DNA of 32,457 bases, from assembly GCA_007121535.1 (NCBI GenBank), contig SKKK01000512.1, forward strand, positions 1 to 32,457. Reading direction: 5' to 3'. The DNA is from Planctomycetaceae bacterium. Lineage in GTDB: Bacteria; Planctomycetota; Planctomycetia; Pirellulales; Pirellulaceae. The position numbers and the translations under genes were made by a program. Positions 16,268-24,768 of the stretch are shown piece by piece. The notes under the pieces were generated by a model, which was given only the letters and a program-made list of their open reading frames with translations, ran no database searches and was not told the DNA's origin. The first letter of the stretch is position 1, and the number at the start of each line of letters is the position of its first letter.

Positions 16268-16936
16268 CAAATCCACCTATCCCAGTTGCAAGACGACGTG
16301 AACCCTTGACCCATTCTAACGGCCCCGCCCGCAAACGCCAAGCGGCTACAACACGAAGCTGGCGAGTTCACGGCAAGTCGGGCACGAAGCGGCCATCCAC
16401 ATGGCAGCGGCGGCCACGTGAAAGGGCGCTTCTGCCTCCAACAGTCGCCATTGCAGATCTTGGCCCTACCGGGTTACACTGAACGAACAAGTCGGTCATA
16501 CCATAAAGATCCACCGTTTATACGATTTGGTTTCTTCCAGGATGGTCGGGATGCCGTTGATGATGAAGTTCTTCCGATCAACCACGTGCAGACTCGCAGC
16601 GAAGCACCCGGCCAGATATTCGTTGATGGAATCGGGCGAAAGGGGTCGGGAGTCGTTTTCGGGTAACCCGCTTCCCATGTGGTAAATCGTTGGCCGAAAA
16701 CGACTCCCGACCCCGTTGCGTCCCCGTGCAAGGCTACCCTCAATTGGAAAGAGACGCCTGGCCGGCTGCTTTTCAGTGGCGTTGGATACCTGCTGTACGG
16801 CTAAGCCTCCAATTGGCCGGAATGCCTCCCGCCGCCATTTTGCAAGCGCCTCCGCTATTTGGCGCTCCAGGGTTATGCGGAGACCGTTGTGCGAGAACTC
16901 TGTGGGCCGATCATTGCCGCCTGCCGCGTGAGAAAT
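16268..16936. other. Gene-poor stretch with repeat and an unrecognised short reading frame
   Basis: I find no convincing intact gene here. A 60-codon minus-strand frame (16496-16678) encodes a protein-like stretch around SINEYLAGCFAASLHVVDRK, but its 5' end runs into the inverted repeat at 16642-16714 and I see no good start or ribosome binding site. It may be the tail of a lost gene. The 16715-16936 part shows nothing I can identify. Confidence 0.4.
16642..16714. repeat. Long inverted repeat, GGGGTCGGGAGTCGTTTTCGG type
   Basis: The arm at 16642-16662 (GGGGTCGGGAGTCGTTTTCGG) is the exact reverse complement of 16694-16714; the loop is about 31 nt. Two 21-bp perfect arms cannot be chance. The size and structure fit a dispersed REPIN-type element. 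It lies in the gene-poor area upstream of the HzsA-like gene and differs in sequence from the palindrome at 12797-12930. Confidence 0.9.
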
Positions 16937-17480
16937 TTATAGCATGTCACCTTCGAGGCGGTAGATCCCGAGGAAATCGTCGAAGTCGATTTCCTCGGGG
17001 TCTTTGGTACTGTCTAGTTTGATGTCCCGCATCCTTTCGTCGTCTACCACCGTCAGTTCGCTTCCCTCAATGCGCCACCTCTTACCCTTTTCCGCGACCA
17101 TCTCCGTGCTGTAGATGAAACTGGACGTGACAATCCAGTCGCCCTGGAGTTAAGTCCTGGGCTGCCCACGTACAATACGCCTTGACGGTGCAACAGGGCC
17201 CGCGGCGAATCGGTTTCGATGACGGCCACCCGCTCGCCAAAACGGCAAGCGTTCCGAGGAGGGACGTCCATAAGAAGGTAACGGTGTTCGTCGCAGCGTT
17301 CCAAATCCGCACCGTGTTGTCGAAGCTGGCGGACAGGATCAGCTTGCCGTCCGCCGTGAAGACAACATTGCTGACGGGAGCCCGATGTCCGATCAACCGG
17401 TGCTTTATCTTCCCGGTCTCAACATCCCAGAGAGTCAGCAAAAGCGTCCTGACTATCTCGGATTCGCAACAACAGGCTGG
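16937..17480 (-). pseudogene. Broken WD40-repeat / TIGR03067-domain gene
   Basis: The upstream part encodes WD40 blades (LTLWDVETGKIKHRLIGH, then APVSNVVFTADGKLILSASFD with VRIWNAATN) but has no clear start. Around 17245 the sense appears to change frame, and around 17140 it changes again. The 3' part reads LQGDWIVTSSF, then KRWRIEGSELTVVDDERM, LDSTKDPEEIDFDDF and GIYRLEGDML before a stop at 16937. That last part fits TIGR03067, a short beta-rich domain common in planctomycetes, function unknown. An in-frame TAA just before LQGDW and the frame changes indicate decay, or errors in the sequence. The original may have been one WD40-TIGR03067 protein or two neighbouring genes. Confidence 0.7.
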
Positions 17481-17577
17481 GGCGGGTCTCTTCGGACGGT
17501 TGCGTCATCCATCCGCTCCTATCAGAATTACCGGGTCTGGCTTCCAAATCTTTCACGAGAATCTTAAGATTTATCCG

Positions 17578-18579
17578 TTAGCGGTTTGCGTCCACCGTGG
17601 TGCTCCGGGCGGCTCGGAAGGACTGTTGGTTGGTTTCCAGGGTCAACGGACCGGCGTCAGCGCCGCCGGGCGGGTAGATCGACTGATGGTACCCCTTGTA
17701 GGTTTCTGTGCGAAGATTGGCAACCATGGCATGTCCGCTTCGCCGCGCTCGTTCCGATCGCAAGGCGCTCAGATCGATGGGGCCGACCACGATCTTCTCG
17801 CCGGCGCCAGGGTCGGCTTGCGTCAAGATCCGGCCGTCATAGTCGACGATCATGCTGCCGCCGGGCCAACTGAAAGGCGGGTAATGCTTCAGGCTGCTGG
17901 CTTGGTTACTGGCCACGACGTACGCCATGTTCTCCAAGGCCCGGCAGCGGTTGACGGTCGTCCACCAGTCCATCGGCGACGCCGTACCCCAAGGGTCCAT
18001 GTACGCAGAGACTCGAATCAATACTTCGGCGCCGCCCAGCGTGAGTTGCCGGATCGCTTCGGGGAACAGCCAGTCGTAACAGATGGCCGCCCCGATGCGA
18101 CCGATTTCCGTTTCGGCGACCGGGTACAGGGGCTGGTCGTACCCGGTCAAGTCATGCGGGCTGGTATGCAGTTCCCAGGGAGTCCAAGTGTGGACCTTGC
18201 GATACTTCGACAGGATGCCGTCCGGACCGATCAGGCACGTCGTGTTGAAGACGTGGCCCGGCCAACGAGCGTCCGATTCCAGGAACGTGCCGGTTTGGAT
18301 GTAGACTCCCAAGTGCCGAGCTTTCTGCACGTAGCGGTCGGTGTGTTCGTTAGGGATCGGGATCGCAAGCCGTTGGAACAGGTGTTCGACGTCCGGATAG
18401 ATCGGCGCGGCGTGAGCGAACTCGGGGAAGACGACCAACCGGACATCGAACAGCGGTCCGTAGCCGGTGACCGCATACTCGACCATGTCCAGCATGTGCT
18501 TGACGCGCGGCGCGATTTCGTCTCGAGTGCGCGGGTTGGGTAGATCGATCTGACAGGCGGCGGCGTAGTAACGTTCCAT
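17578..18579 (-). CDS. Nitrilase-superfamily carbon-nitrogen hydrolase
   Basis: The 333-residue cytoplasmic enzyme has the Glu-Lys-Cys triad: Glu53 in VFPEF, Lys128 in KYRKVH and Cys167 in AAICYDWLFPE, with a probable second Glu in WELH at about 136. It hydrolyses a non-peptide C-N bond in an amide, carbamoyl or nitrile compound. The segments resemble amidase and N-carbamoyl hydrolase branches, but the substrate cannot be assigned. The ATG at 18579 comes 6 bp after the stop of the large lipoprotein gene, so the two are surely one transcript; the TAGGA across that stop can act as ribosome binding site. The C-terminal 20 residues are low-complexity. Confidence 0.88.
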   Translation of the reverse strand: MERYYAAACQIDLPNPRTRDEIAPRVKHMLDMVEYAVTGYGPLFDVRLVVFPEFAHAAPIYPDVEHLFQRLAIPIPNEHTDRYVQKARHLGVYIQTGTFLESDARWPGHVFNTTCLIGPDGILSKYRKVHTWTPWELHTSPHDLTGYDQPLYPVAETEIGRIGAAICYDWLFPEAIRQLTLGGAEVLIRVSAYMDPWGTASPMDWWTTVNRCRALENMAYVVASNQASSLKHYPPFSWPGGSMIVDYDGRILTQADPGAGEKIVVGPIDLSALRSERARRSGHAMVANLRTETYKGYHQSIYPPGGADAGPLTLETNQQSFRAARSTTVDANR

Positions 18580-18585
18580 GGAATC

Positions 18586-21500
18586 CTAGGGTCCCAGAAT
18601 GTGACGGGTGTTATAACGAGTTCGATATTCGCGGGTTTTGGGCGTATCGGGGTACTGCTCGTCGGGCCCGTACGGGTATCCGCTCATGCCTTGAAACGGC
18701 AGCGGTTCGACCGTATCGGGATAGGCGGTGTACAGGTCCATGTCCTTGCAGTAGCTGTGAGTCTTCAGCACGAACGAGCGGTGCATGCCGTCGGGCACCG
18801 GACCCAGTGCGGCGGGATCGAATTGCAGGGTCAATCCATCCCCGTGAGCCATGATTACAAAGCAGTCGTCAGCTTCCTGCAGCAGTTCCGCGACCTCCCC
18901 GTAGCGCGTGTAGTGTCCGGCCATCAACTTCCAGCCCGCCGTCCGGTCGATGTTTTCATAATCGACCAAGTTCGGTTGTCGCCCGTCGGGCGAGTATTCG
19001 CGGGGATATCCCAAGAAGTGCAGGTCGGCGCTGCTGGGGCCGACCTTGGTGATTCGCATTTCGGCCGAAGGATCGTGCAGAGCCAAAAAGGCGCAGTCCC
19101 AATACAGTTCCATATTGCTGCGGATTCGCAGGAAGCGATCGGTGGTCTGCAAATGTCCGGTCATCTCCAGCGTCATCATATGTTCGATGCCTGCCGGGTA
19201 GCCGACTTCGCGGAACAACTCCACCCACGTTCCGTCGCGTTTCACTTCGATCGTCGGCGCCTCGCAACGCAATCCGGCCTGATGGATGGCATAGTTCGAC
19301 GACGAGTAGCCGTAAGCGACCCAACCGTACAGCACAAGGATCGGCCGGTCCTGATGGGTCAGCTCCGCCAGCCGATCGCCGAAATCGAGTTCGACCCAAT
19401 GAGGATCGGCCAGCCCCAGAAACCGAGGATCGCGACGTGTCGCACCGGCATATCGTCGATCGACCTGCAGTATCTTATCCGTCACGTCAACGCCTCGATG
19501 GTCCACCGCAGCCACCGGGGGGATCGTATCGTGGAAGCAGAACATCTTGAACTCGGGCGGCGGCACCCCGATGGCCATCATCTCGTTCGGATACACCCGA
19601 GTGCCCACCGGATGGTCCACGGCCAGCAACTTGGTTTCATCCAGGTACGTGACCTCTTCCAGCCCATTGACCACCTGCAGCACGTAGTAGCCATCCAGTG
19701 GCTCCAGCGCGGGCAAGGGCAGGTACTCGGACGGATCTGGAGTTGCATAGACGCCCGGTTCCAACAGGTACCCCAACCCGCCGACTCCGCCGAAATCCGC
19801 AACGAACTCGAAGCGACTGCCCGTCCACGCAAACAGATAGGGGCACGATGAAGTCTTGCGGTTCAATTGCTCGACGGTTTGCACGCGGTTCGAGGCCAAT
19901 TCCAATTCGGCTTGCAGCACCGCGTCGGGCCAGATGATCCGCAGCCAATCCAGTTTGGTGAAATCGCCCAGACCGGCATGAACTCGCAGCGGCGGCATGG
20001 CGACGGGGCCCGACCCGCCCCCGACGAAGTGCTGTTGAAAAACGTCGCCCGTCTTGATCTCGACTCGTGCCCCGATTCCCGAATGATTGGATCGAGCCAT
20101 CTGGTCGGCGGGGCGAGTGCCGGTCAGATCCAACTGGATCCAGTGCCCGCCGGGCGTGATGTTCTCCAGCAGCATCGGGCGGCGTCCGGTGGCCGCAATC
20201 AACAGATCACAAAAACCGTTGCCGGTGAAATCGGCAACGACACAACTGGCGTCGCCCCCCGTCTCGATCGCCGGCAGCAGCAGTTCCGGGTTCAGATCGG
20301 CAGCGTCCACGAAACCGCCGTTCGGCCATTGATTCAGCAGCACCACGGGACCGCGCGTCCCGTCGCGGCGCCGGGCGTCGCCCAGCACCAAGTCCAAATC
20401 GCCATCGTTGTCGATATCGACAAACTGGCCCCCGGTGCCGCCCAAATGGCCCCACGCCGCCGTAAACTCTTTGTCCAGGCGAAATCGGCCATGGCCGTCG
20501 TTGCGCATCAGTTTCATGCCCGAATCGGTGAACAGCAACAGGTCGCGGTGCCCCGTCTTGTTCGGATCGCCGCTGATCCCGCTGATCACGCCCTGCACGT
20601 CCAAACCGACGTCGGCGCCATCGATCCAGCGAAAGGCCCCTACCCGATCGTTGATCCAGACCTTGATCGATCCGTCGGCCAGGATGCAGATCAGATCCAA
20701 GTCGTAATCGTTGTCCCAATCATCGTAGATGATCCCGGTGACGGCCACGTCGGGGAACTGCAATTCGAACGCCTCGGCAGCTTCGTCGAAGGTGCCGTCC
20801 CGATGGTTCAGCAAGACGCTGGATGGCGCGGCTTGGCTGTTCCGGTCCGCCGGAACGTTCCCGGCCGACGAACGAAAGGCCAGCAGATCCAGATCCCCGT
20901 CGCTGTCCAAATCGACCAGACGCGCCAGATGGGTCAGCGCGTCGGGACCCGCCACCATCTCTTCCGAAGCGCGGTGGAAATGCCCGCTGCCGTCGTTCAG
21001 CAGCAGCATGTCGCTGCCCGCCCGCCCCAACCACAGATCGACGTGGCCGTCGTTATCGACGTCGCCGAAACAGGGTGAAACGCCGTGCGAACCGATGGTC
21101 TGCCCTTGGTTGAAGTTTCCTTGTCCGTCGTTGATCCAGATCATCGTCTGACCCTTGGGGCCGCAAGCGGTCAGACACAGATCCAAGGCGCCGTTGCCGT
21201 TGACATCCGCCACCGCGATCCCCGGCAACAGGATCTCGCCACCTGACCAATCCCACGCCTGCAACGAGACATCCAGCTCTCGAACCTCGGGCGAAAAGAC
21301 GGGTGGACGGATCTCGCCGGACGGCGGTCGCTCCAAAGGCAGGTTGTCGGCGCCCAGGATCATGTAATGCTTGCCTGCCCCGCCATACGCGGTCGCAACC
21401 GCAAAGCTGCCGGCGGACAATTCGGCCGCTTGCAGTTGGCGGAACCGATCCAGCAGCGGCATGACCTTGTCGCTGCGATCGGTGCCGCGATACTGCATCG

Positions 21501-22086
21501 CCAAGCGGTAGATGGCCGATACGAACCCCGGATTTCGCTCGACCACCTGCTCCAGCAACTGCACGCCGCGTTCGGTCTGGTCGTCCGCCAGCGAAACCTC
21601 CGCCAACTTGTACTTCGTGTGCAGATCGTCCGGATCTGCCTTGTGCGCTCGCTCGAAAAACTCGATGGCCTTCTTCGTTTCGCCCAAATACTGGTAGTAC
21701 ATGCCCAGCGAGAACAACGACGCGACGTGGTGCGGATCCACGGCCAGCACCTTTTCGAATTGCTCCCGGGCGATGTCCAGGGCGTCCCGAGCCTCGATTT
21801 CCCCTTGCAGATTCAGGTAAGCCAGTCCGAGATTGAAGATGGCAGCGACCCAGGAGGGATGCGCCCGGACCACCTTTTCGTATTCGGCGGCGGCATCTCC
21901 GTACCGGTACTGTTCCATCAAGGCGTTGCCTCGATTGAAGCTGGCCAGTGCTTGCACGACTTGCGGGTCGTCGAAAGACAACGTGGCGTCCCGCGTCGGG
22001 GCATCTGCGGTCACGTCGTCCGCCGGTCGGACGCCGCAACCAAGCGGGGACAGCATCAAGGCGATCAGCAGATACTTGCGAGTCAT
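18586..22086 (-). CDS. TPR / FG-GAP (VCBS) / UnbV-like large lipoprotein
   Basis: The 1166-residue exported protein has a hydrophobic N-terminus ending LSPLGC with Cys17, an imperfect lipobox. Residues about 40-225 are tetratricopeptide repeats (AIFNLGLAYLNLQGE, SLFSLGMYYQYLGE, AIEFFERAHKADPDD). A series of calcium-type FG-GAP/VCBS blades follows (DVNGNGALDL, DVDNDGHVDL, DLDSDGDLDL, DIDNDGDLDL). Then comes an ASPIC/UnbV segment (GIGARVEIKTGDVFQQHFVGGGSG) and a long C-terminal domain of unknown role, rich in Tyr and Trp. Such proteins are frequent in planctomycetes and acidobacteria and are presumed surface or periplasmic. The ATG at 22086 has AAAGGAAAG upstream. It is the first gene of a unit with the nitrilase-like hydrolase. 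Function unknown; the architecture suggests protein or glycan binding. Confidence 0.8.
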   Translation of the reverse strand: MTRKYLLIALMLSPLGCGVRPADDVTADAPTRDATLSFDDPQVVQALASFNRGNALMEQYRYGDAAAEYEKVVRAHPSWVAAIFNLGLAYLNLQGEIEARDALDIAREQFEKVLAVDPHHVASLFSLGMYYQYLGETKKAIEFFERAHKADPDDLHTKYKLAEVSLADDQTERGVQLLEQVVERNPGFVSAIYRLAMQYRGTDRSDKVMPLLDRFRQLQAAELSAGSFAVATAYGGAGKHYMILGADNLPLERPPSGEIRPPVFSPEVRELDVSLQAWDWSGGEILLPGIAVADVNGNGALDLCLTACGPKGQTMIWINDGQGNFNQGQTIGSHGVSPCFGDVDNDGHVDLWLGRAGSDMLLLNDGSGHFHRASEEMVAGPDALTHLARLVDLDSDGDLDLLAFRSSAGNVPADRNSQAAPSSVLLNHRDGTFDEAAEAFELQFPDVAVTGIIYDDWDNDYDLDLICILADGSIKVWINDRVGAFRWIDGADVGLDVQGVISGISGDPNKTGHRDLLLFTDSGMKLMRNDGHGRFRLDKEFTAAWGHLGGTGGQFVDIDNDGDLDLVLGDARRRDGTRGPVVLLNQWPNGGFVDAADLNPELLLPAIETGGDASCVVADFTGNGFCDLLIAATGRRPMLLENITPGGHWIQLDLTGTRPADQMARSNHSGIGARVEIKTGDVFQQHFVGGGSGPVAMPPLRVHAGLGDFTKLDWLRIIWPDAVLQAELELASNRVQTVEQLNRKTSSCPYLFAWTGSRFEFVADFGGVGGLGYLLEPGVYATPDPSEYLPLPALEPLDGYYVLQVVNGLEEVTYLDETKLLAVDHPVGTRVYPNEMMAIGVPPPEFKMFCFHDTIPPVAAVDHRGVDVTDKILQVDRRYAGATRRDPRFLGLADPHWVELDFGDRLAELTHQDRPILVLYGWVAYGYSSSNYAIHQAGLRCEAPTIEVKRDGTWVELFREVGYPAGIEHMMTLEMTGHLQTTDRFLRIRSNMELYWDCAFLALHDPSAEMRITKVGPSSADLHFLGYPREYSPDGRQPNLVDYENIDRTAGWKLMAGHYTRYGEVAELLQEADDCFVIMAHGDGLTLQFDPAALGPVPDGMHRSFVLKTHSYCKDMDLYTAYPDTVEPLPFQGMSGYPYGPDEQYPDTPKTREYRTRYNTRHILGP

Positions 22087-22305
22087 TCGGCTTTCCTTTG
22101 TCCAGGCGTCCCGATAGGGAGCCTCGTTGATCGATTACGTATTTGGCACATCAAACGACGCCTTCCAGTCTTGCAGAAGTTCGATCGCTTCGCAATCGTG
22201 TCTTGGTGAGGACGACCTTTGAGTCCGGTGTCAAAGCTGAAGCTGAGTGCCGCGTTGCAGGCGGTAAGGAATGCTCCATTGGGCGGGCCTCGTGGCGGTA
22301 CCTGC

Positions 22306-22780
22306 CTACTCCACTTTGTTTACCGCCCAGTTTAACTCCTTGAAGGGGTTCTTCAGAGCGTAAAGTCCGTCGGGGAAAGCGGCCCAGACAGTCAAGGCTT
22401 CCAGGAAGTCCTTGGGATCCGTCATCGTGACTTCCGCTTCATAGTCGACCTTCACCAGGATCGCATGGTCGTTGGGAAGTTTCAGTGGCATGTGAAACAC
22501 ATCGATGCTGTCCTCTTCCACCACCTAGGAACTTCTCCAGTTCATCGCTCCAAGATGATGGAGATCCTCCGATATCCCCGGTGCCGATGTAGAACCTCGG
22601 CTCCAGCGGCAACCGCCCGGCCTCCTCGCGCAATGTGGGCGCGATTTGGTTGAAAACTCCGTGGGAATCGGAATAGTGCATGAAAAGAAAGGGGTCTTCT
22701 ATTTCATCCTTGACAAGCGGGAAGTCAACTCCGGTCTCCTTCTCCTCATTCAGTCGCCGAAACCATGACGCAGCAGGCAC
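22306..22780 (-). pseudogene. Frameshifted gene of unknown function
   Basis: The 5' part (from GTG at 22780) reads sensibly through RFYIGTGDIGGSPSSWSDEL to EKFL, then becomes Gly-rich nonsense. In another frame, starting near 22524, the text continues as VEEDSIDVFHMPLKLPNDH and DPKDFLEALTVWAAFPDG to a stop at 22306. Joined, they give a product of about 155 residues, acidic and globular in composition. A single-base slip near 22525 explains it. A stop lies two codons upstream of the GTG, so the gene cannot extend much further. I do not recognise the family. It may be a real pseudogene or an assembly error. Confidence 0.55.
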
Positions 22781-22850
22781 CCATCACCGTCATTCTTCAA
22801 AAACAGCATCATTTACTAGAAAAAACGGCCCAAGTTAAGGAGTCTGTCAA

Positions 22851-23683
22851 ATGCCAACCCTCCACTTCCATCCGATTTTACCAAACCGTGCCACGAACAT
22901 CCAGCCGGATGTCACCAGCGCCTCGCGAACCCCTGTTTCGACATCCAGGCAGACAGTCAGGCGGATGTGCAGGTGTTGGACGTTCAGCCCAGCGACCGGC
23001 ATCTGCTGTTGATGGTCCGCCACGAGGCCAACCGGGCCGGACGGCAAGACACCAAGGAGAAGTTTCTCTGCGGCCACGACGAACGGCACTGGTTCGTTGC
23101 CGGCGTGTCGGACAGCGTTCCGGTCAGCAGCGTAGTGACGGCCAAGGAGGCGTTGAAGCCGGATGCGGTGCGGAGCCGAGAGCGGGGAAAACGAGGCAAA
23201 CGGGCCAAACGACAAGGACGCAAGACAGACGTGTTCATCCGGCAGGGCGAGTGGTTCTTCATCCCCGCGCCGGACGTTCAGGTCAACCAGAAGCTGATTC
23301 TGACCAACGAACCGATCCGCCGAGGCCGCGGCAAGCCCCACGTGTGTGAGGAACTGTACCGGGACGGCGGGACGACGGTCTACGTCTGCCGCCAACATCC
23401 CAACGGCCTGACGGTGGTCCACTACCGGAAGTTGCTGAAGGTCAAACCAGGAGCCGCCAAATGGCGTTGGCAGGTGATGCGCCGCGACCCCGTCGCCTAT
23501 GTGCGCGGCCGGATCAGCCATCCCGATCATTCCACCAACGCCAACAGCCTTTCGGCCAAGGCGGCTCCGCTGAGAAAGGCCCCTTCCACTCGCGGCCCCG
23601 AGCACCAGTCGCCGCAGGCTCCGATGTTCGCGTCGCGGTCGAACAGATACCGGTCAGGCAGCGGTTCCGTGGGCAGTGCATAG
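22851..23683 (+). pseudogene. Conserved-looking hypothetical gene, frameshifted at the 5' end and cut off at the 3' end
   Basis: An ATG at 22851 with a strong AAGGAG site starts a frame beginning MPTLHFHPILPNRATNIQP. The sense then moves to another frame near 22925, which runs from CFDIQADSQADVQVLDV through HEANRAGRQDTKEKFLCGHD and a basic linker (residues RGKRGKRAKRQGRK) to VYVCRQHPNGLTVVHYRKLL. After RGRISHPDH (about 23523) the frame simply reads antisense through the opposite-strand flavoprotein gene to a stop at 23683. So the gene looks joined to foreign sequence at about 23523-23527. An in-frame GTG at 22967 could give a 238-residue product. The presence of VFIRQGEWFFIP suggests a beta-rich DNA- or nucleic-acid-associated protein, but I cannot name the family. 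Confidence 0.55.
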
Positions 23684-24549
23684 CGCCAGCGGTGGGCGAC
23701 GACATAGCTGGGGATTGTTGCCCGCGCGCCAGTCGCATCCCAGAAGGCGCCCAAGAGCGGCTCCCGAATCGCTTCGGGTGGCTCTTCGAGATGGCCCTGG
23801 GTCCAGTGCGCGGACGCGTGCAAGATCCAGGTTTCCAGGTCCGAATTCCGCCCCGGCTTGCTGCTGTTCCTGGCGATCCATGAGAGTGGCGAATCATGCA
23901 CGAAGGCTCCATCGCAGGCGAGATCGATCCGAGCCGGAAACTGGACCAACAATGCCCAGCAGCCGGCGATTTTGACGGACGATGCCCGGCGGGCCAAATG
24001 GAGCGATCCCTGAAGCAGCTCTGCGGCCTGTGGAGCCGGCGCGGAGATGACCACCACGTCATACCGGCCTATTTCGCTGCCCGTCTCGTCGGAAACAAGC
24101 CACTTGTCCTGGCAGCGCGACGGCGCCGCCACGCGCGTGTTGGTGCGGACCTCCAGGTTCTCGGCCAAGTGCCGGCAAATCGCATTCATTCCGGGACAGG
24201 CGACGAAGCGGGCCGTCGCTGACTTGTCTTGCTCCTTATTTTGGTCGCAAAGCGATACGATTCGACCGGTCCAACGCTGGACGAGACCAGCGTGCTGCCA
24301 GGAGTCTACGCAATTCTGGAATCTTTGGTCACGCACCGTAAAATATTGTGCGCCGTGATCGAAAACAGCGCCGTTGTCGCTACGGCGCGTGACCATGCGC
24401 CCACCCACACCACGGCTCTTTTCAAAGACGGTCACGGGAAGACCGTGGTCGGCCAGAGAGCGGGCGCAGGTCAGACCGGAGATGCCCGCGCCGACCACCG
24501 CCACGGTTGGTTGCGGTCGATTCGTCGGGCCGTTGATTTGCATGACCAT
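23527..24549 (-). CDS. Renalase-like FAD-dependent amine oxidase
   Basis: The 340-residue flavoprotein has the FAD-binding GAGISG at residues 20-25, then FEKSRGVGGRM with the acidic residue ending strand 2 and the GG-R motif. The segment DHGAQYFTVRDQRF is typical of bacterial renalase-like proteins, and the C-terminus has the second FAD block (GACGDWCSGPRVEGAFLSG). Relatives oxidise dihydropyridine isomers of NAD(P)H or unknown amines. The ATG at 24549 is the outermost; a second in-frame ATG at 24543 is two codons in. It is transcribed away from the desaturase-like flavoprotein gene at 24769, with a nested palindrome between. Its 3' end meets the truncated hypothetical gene tail to tail. Confidence 0.85.
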   Translation of the reverse strand: MVMQINGPTNRPQPTVAVVGAGISGLTCARSLADHGLPVTVFEKSRGVGGRMVTRRSDNGAVFDHGAQYFTVRDQRFQNCVDSWQHAGLVQRWTGRIVSLCDQNKEQDKSATARFVACPGMNAICRHLAENLEVRTNTRVAAPSRCQDKWLVSDETGSEIGRYDVVVISAPAPQAAELLQGSLHLARRASSVKIAGCWALLVQFPARIDLACDGAFVHDSPLSWIARNSSKPGRNSDLETWILHASAHWTQGHLEEPPEAIREPLLGAFWDATGARATIPSYVVAHRWRYALPTEPLPDRYLFDRDANIGACGDWCSGPRVEGAFLSGAALAERLLALVE

Positions 24550-24651
24550 CGTTCAGGCATAAAAAGGAGACGCTTGTCCGCTGACCACGGAGGTCGTAAG
24601 TTGCTTTCGCCTGTGGTATATTACCGCGTCATCAAGCCTGACGGAAGCGGA

Positions 24652-24715
24652 GTGAGCGGTGTCGCGCCGCCAACCGGTCGGATTGAAGACCGGCGGCTAA
24701 AGTCATCCCGCTCAC
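24652..24715. promoter_or_regulatory. Nested palindrome between two divergent flavoprotein genes
   Basis: GTGAGCGG (24652-24659) pairs with CCGCTCAC (24708-24715). Inside it, GCCGCC plus ACCGGT (24666-24678) pairs with ACCGGCGGC (24689-24697). It lies 54 bp before the ATG at 24769 and about 100 bp from the divergent start at 24549. It could be an operator, a 5' leader structure of the plus-strand gene, or a small dispersed repeat. A TATATT at 24617-24622 is a possible -10 box, but no convincing -35 is spaced with it. Confidence 0.5.
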
Positions 24716-24768
24716 CGGTGGGGACGAACGCGATGTGTGATGAGAGGCGACAGTTGGGAGACGGCAAG

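Noticed and set aside
24229-24768. Upstream extension of the desaturase-like flavoprotein, including TTG 24574 behind AAAAAGGAG
   Set aside because: The extension has no family similarity and includes the palindrome; the ATG at 24769 has GGGAG and is directly followed by the Rossmann motif.
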